Below are positions 6,758-6,925 of a stretch of 6,925 nt of DNA, one piece after another (within the stretch, counting starts at the first letter, position 1; each line of letters starts with the position of its first letter). This DNA is from Bacillota bacterium. GTDB lineage: Bacteria > Bacillota > Clostridia > Acetivibrionales > DTU013. The DNA lies in NCBI GenBank assembly GCA_023411645.1, contig JAEYON010000078.1:1-6925 (forward strand). Direction: 5' to 3'. The translations under genes and the position numbers were made by a program. Under the pieces are notes generated by a model. It searched no databases, had not been told where the DNA came from, and saw only the letters and a list, made by a program, of their open reading frames with translations.

Positions 6758-6925
6758 TGCTGACATATGTTTATGATGGAAGTTTTGAAGGAGTTTTAAC
6801 TGCCGTATTTGAGGCTTTTTACAGGAAAGAGGATCCGGATGCCATTTTGGCAGAGCAGGGGATGCAGCAGGATTTCATGACAGAGTATACCTTCATTACG
6901 ACAGATCCTGCTAAATCAGACAGGG
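6757..6925 (+). CDS. Probable DNA metabolism protein, DUF4130 type, 3' end cut by window edge
   Basis: The frame opens with ATG at 6757, overlapping the TGA of the radical SAM gene by one base, with GGGGGA (6745-6750) six bases upstream. The 56 visible residues begin MLTYVYDGSFEGVLTAVFEA, followed by FYRKEDPDAIL. This N-terminus is characteristic of the 'probable DNA metabolism protein' family (DUF4130/SAM_7_link type) that is encoded beside, and presumed to work with, the radical SAM protein. In many proteobacteria the domain is instead fused to a UdgX-like uracil-DNA-glycosylase domain; whether that is so here cannot be seen because about three quarters or more of the gene lies outside the window. 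Biochemical activity is unknown. Confidence 0.85.
   Translation, partial: MLTYVYDGSFEGVLTAVFEAFYRKEDPDAILAEQGMQQDFMTEYTFITTDPAKSDR

Overview
This 6.9 kb window looks like chromosomal DNA from a moderate-GC anaerobic Firmicute, most likely a member of the Clostridia. The basis is a Firmicutes-type topoisomerase III, a strict-anaerobe-type (class I cysteine spacing) hybrid cluster protein, clostridial-style Crp/Fnr and thioesterase proteins, strong purine-rich ribosome binding sites, and a Bacillus/Clostridium-type LexA box. Species cannot be named from the sequence alone. No mobile element, CRISPR array, tRNA or rRNA was seen.

Left part (1-2336): the minus strand carries topB, a DNA topoisomerase III whose last residues run off the left edge. 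It has its own promoter and is separated from the next gene by a strong hairpin terminator that pairs fully only as minus-strand RNA.

Middle (2337-4727): hcp (minus strand) and a Crp/Fnr-family regulator (plus strand) are divergently transcribed from a 132 bp region. That region holds two overlapping promoters and one clean palindrome, CGTAAC-N4-GTTACG. The palindrome is centred at -41.5 relative to the inferred hcp start and at about +9 to +24 of the regulator's own transcript. This geometry suits activation of hcp and autorepression of the regulator, as expected of an HcpR-type nitrosative-stress switch.

Right part (4728-6925): a single-domain hotdog acyl-CoA thioesterase follows, with a Fur-box-like sequence upstream. 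Next come a LexA/SOS-box-like palindrome, a radical SAM protein with a C-terminal helix-hairpin-helix, and, overlapping it by one base, the start of its usual partner, a DUF4130-type 'probable DNA metabolism protein' cut by the right edge. The radical SAM protein also ends in a sequence resembling a beta-sliding-clamp-binding motif (QLSFF).

The most interesting signal is this last module. The radical SAM/DUF4130 pair has only been predicted to act in DNA repair, from its association with UdgX-type uracil-DNA-glycosylase relatives. Here the promoter (SOS box over the -35), the HhH domain, the clamp-like motif and translational coupling all point to an SOS-induced, replication-associated DNA modification or repair system of unknown chemistry.
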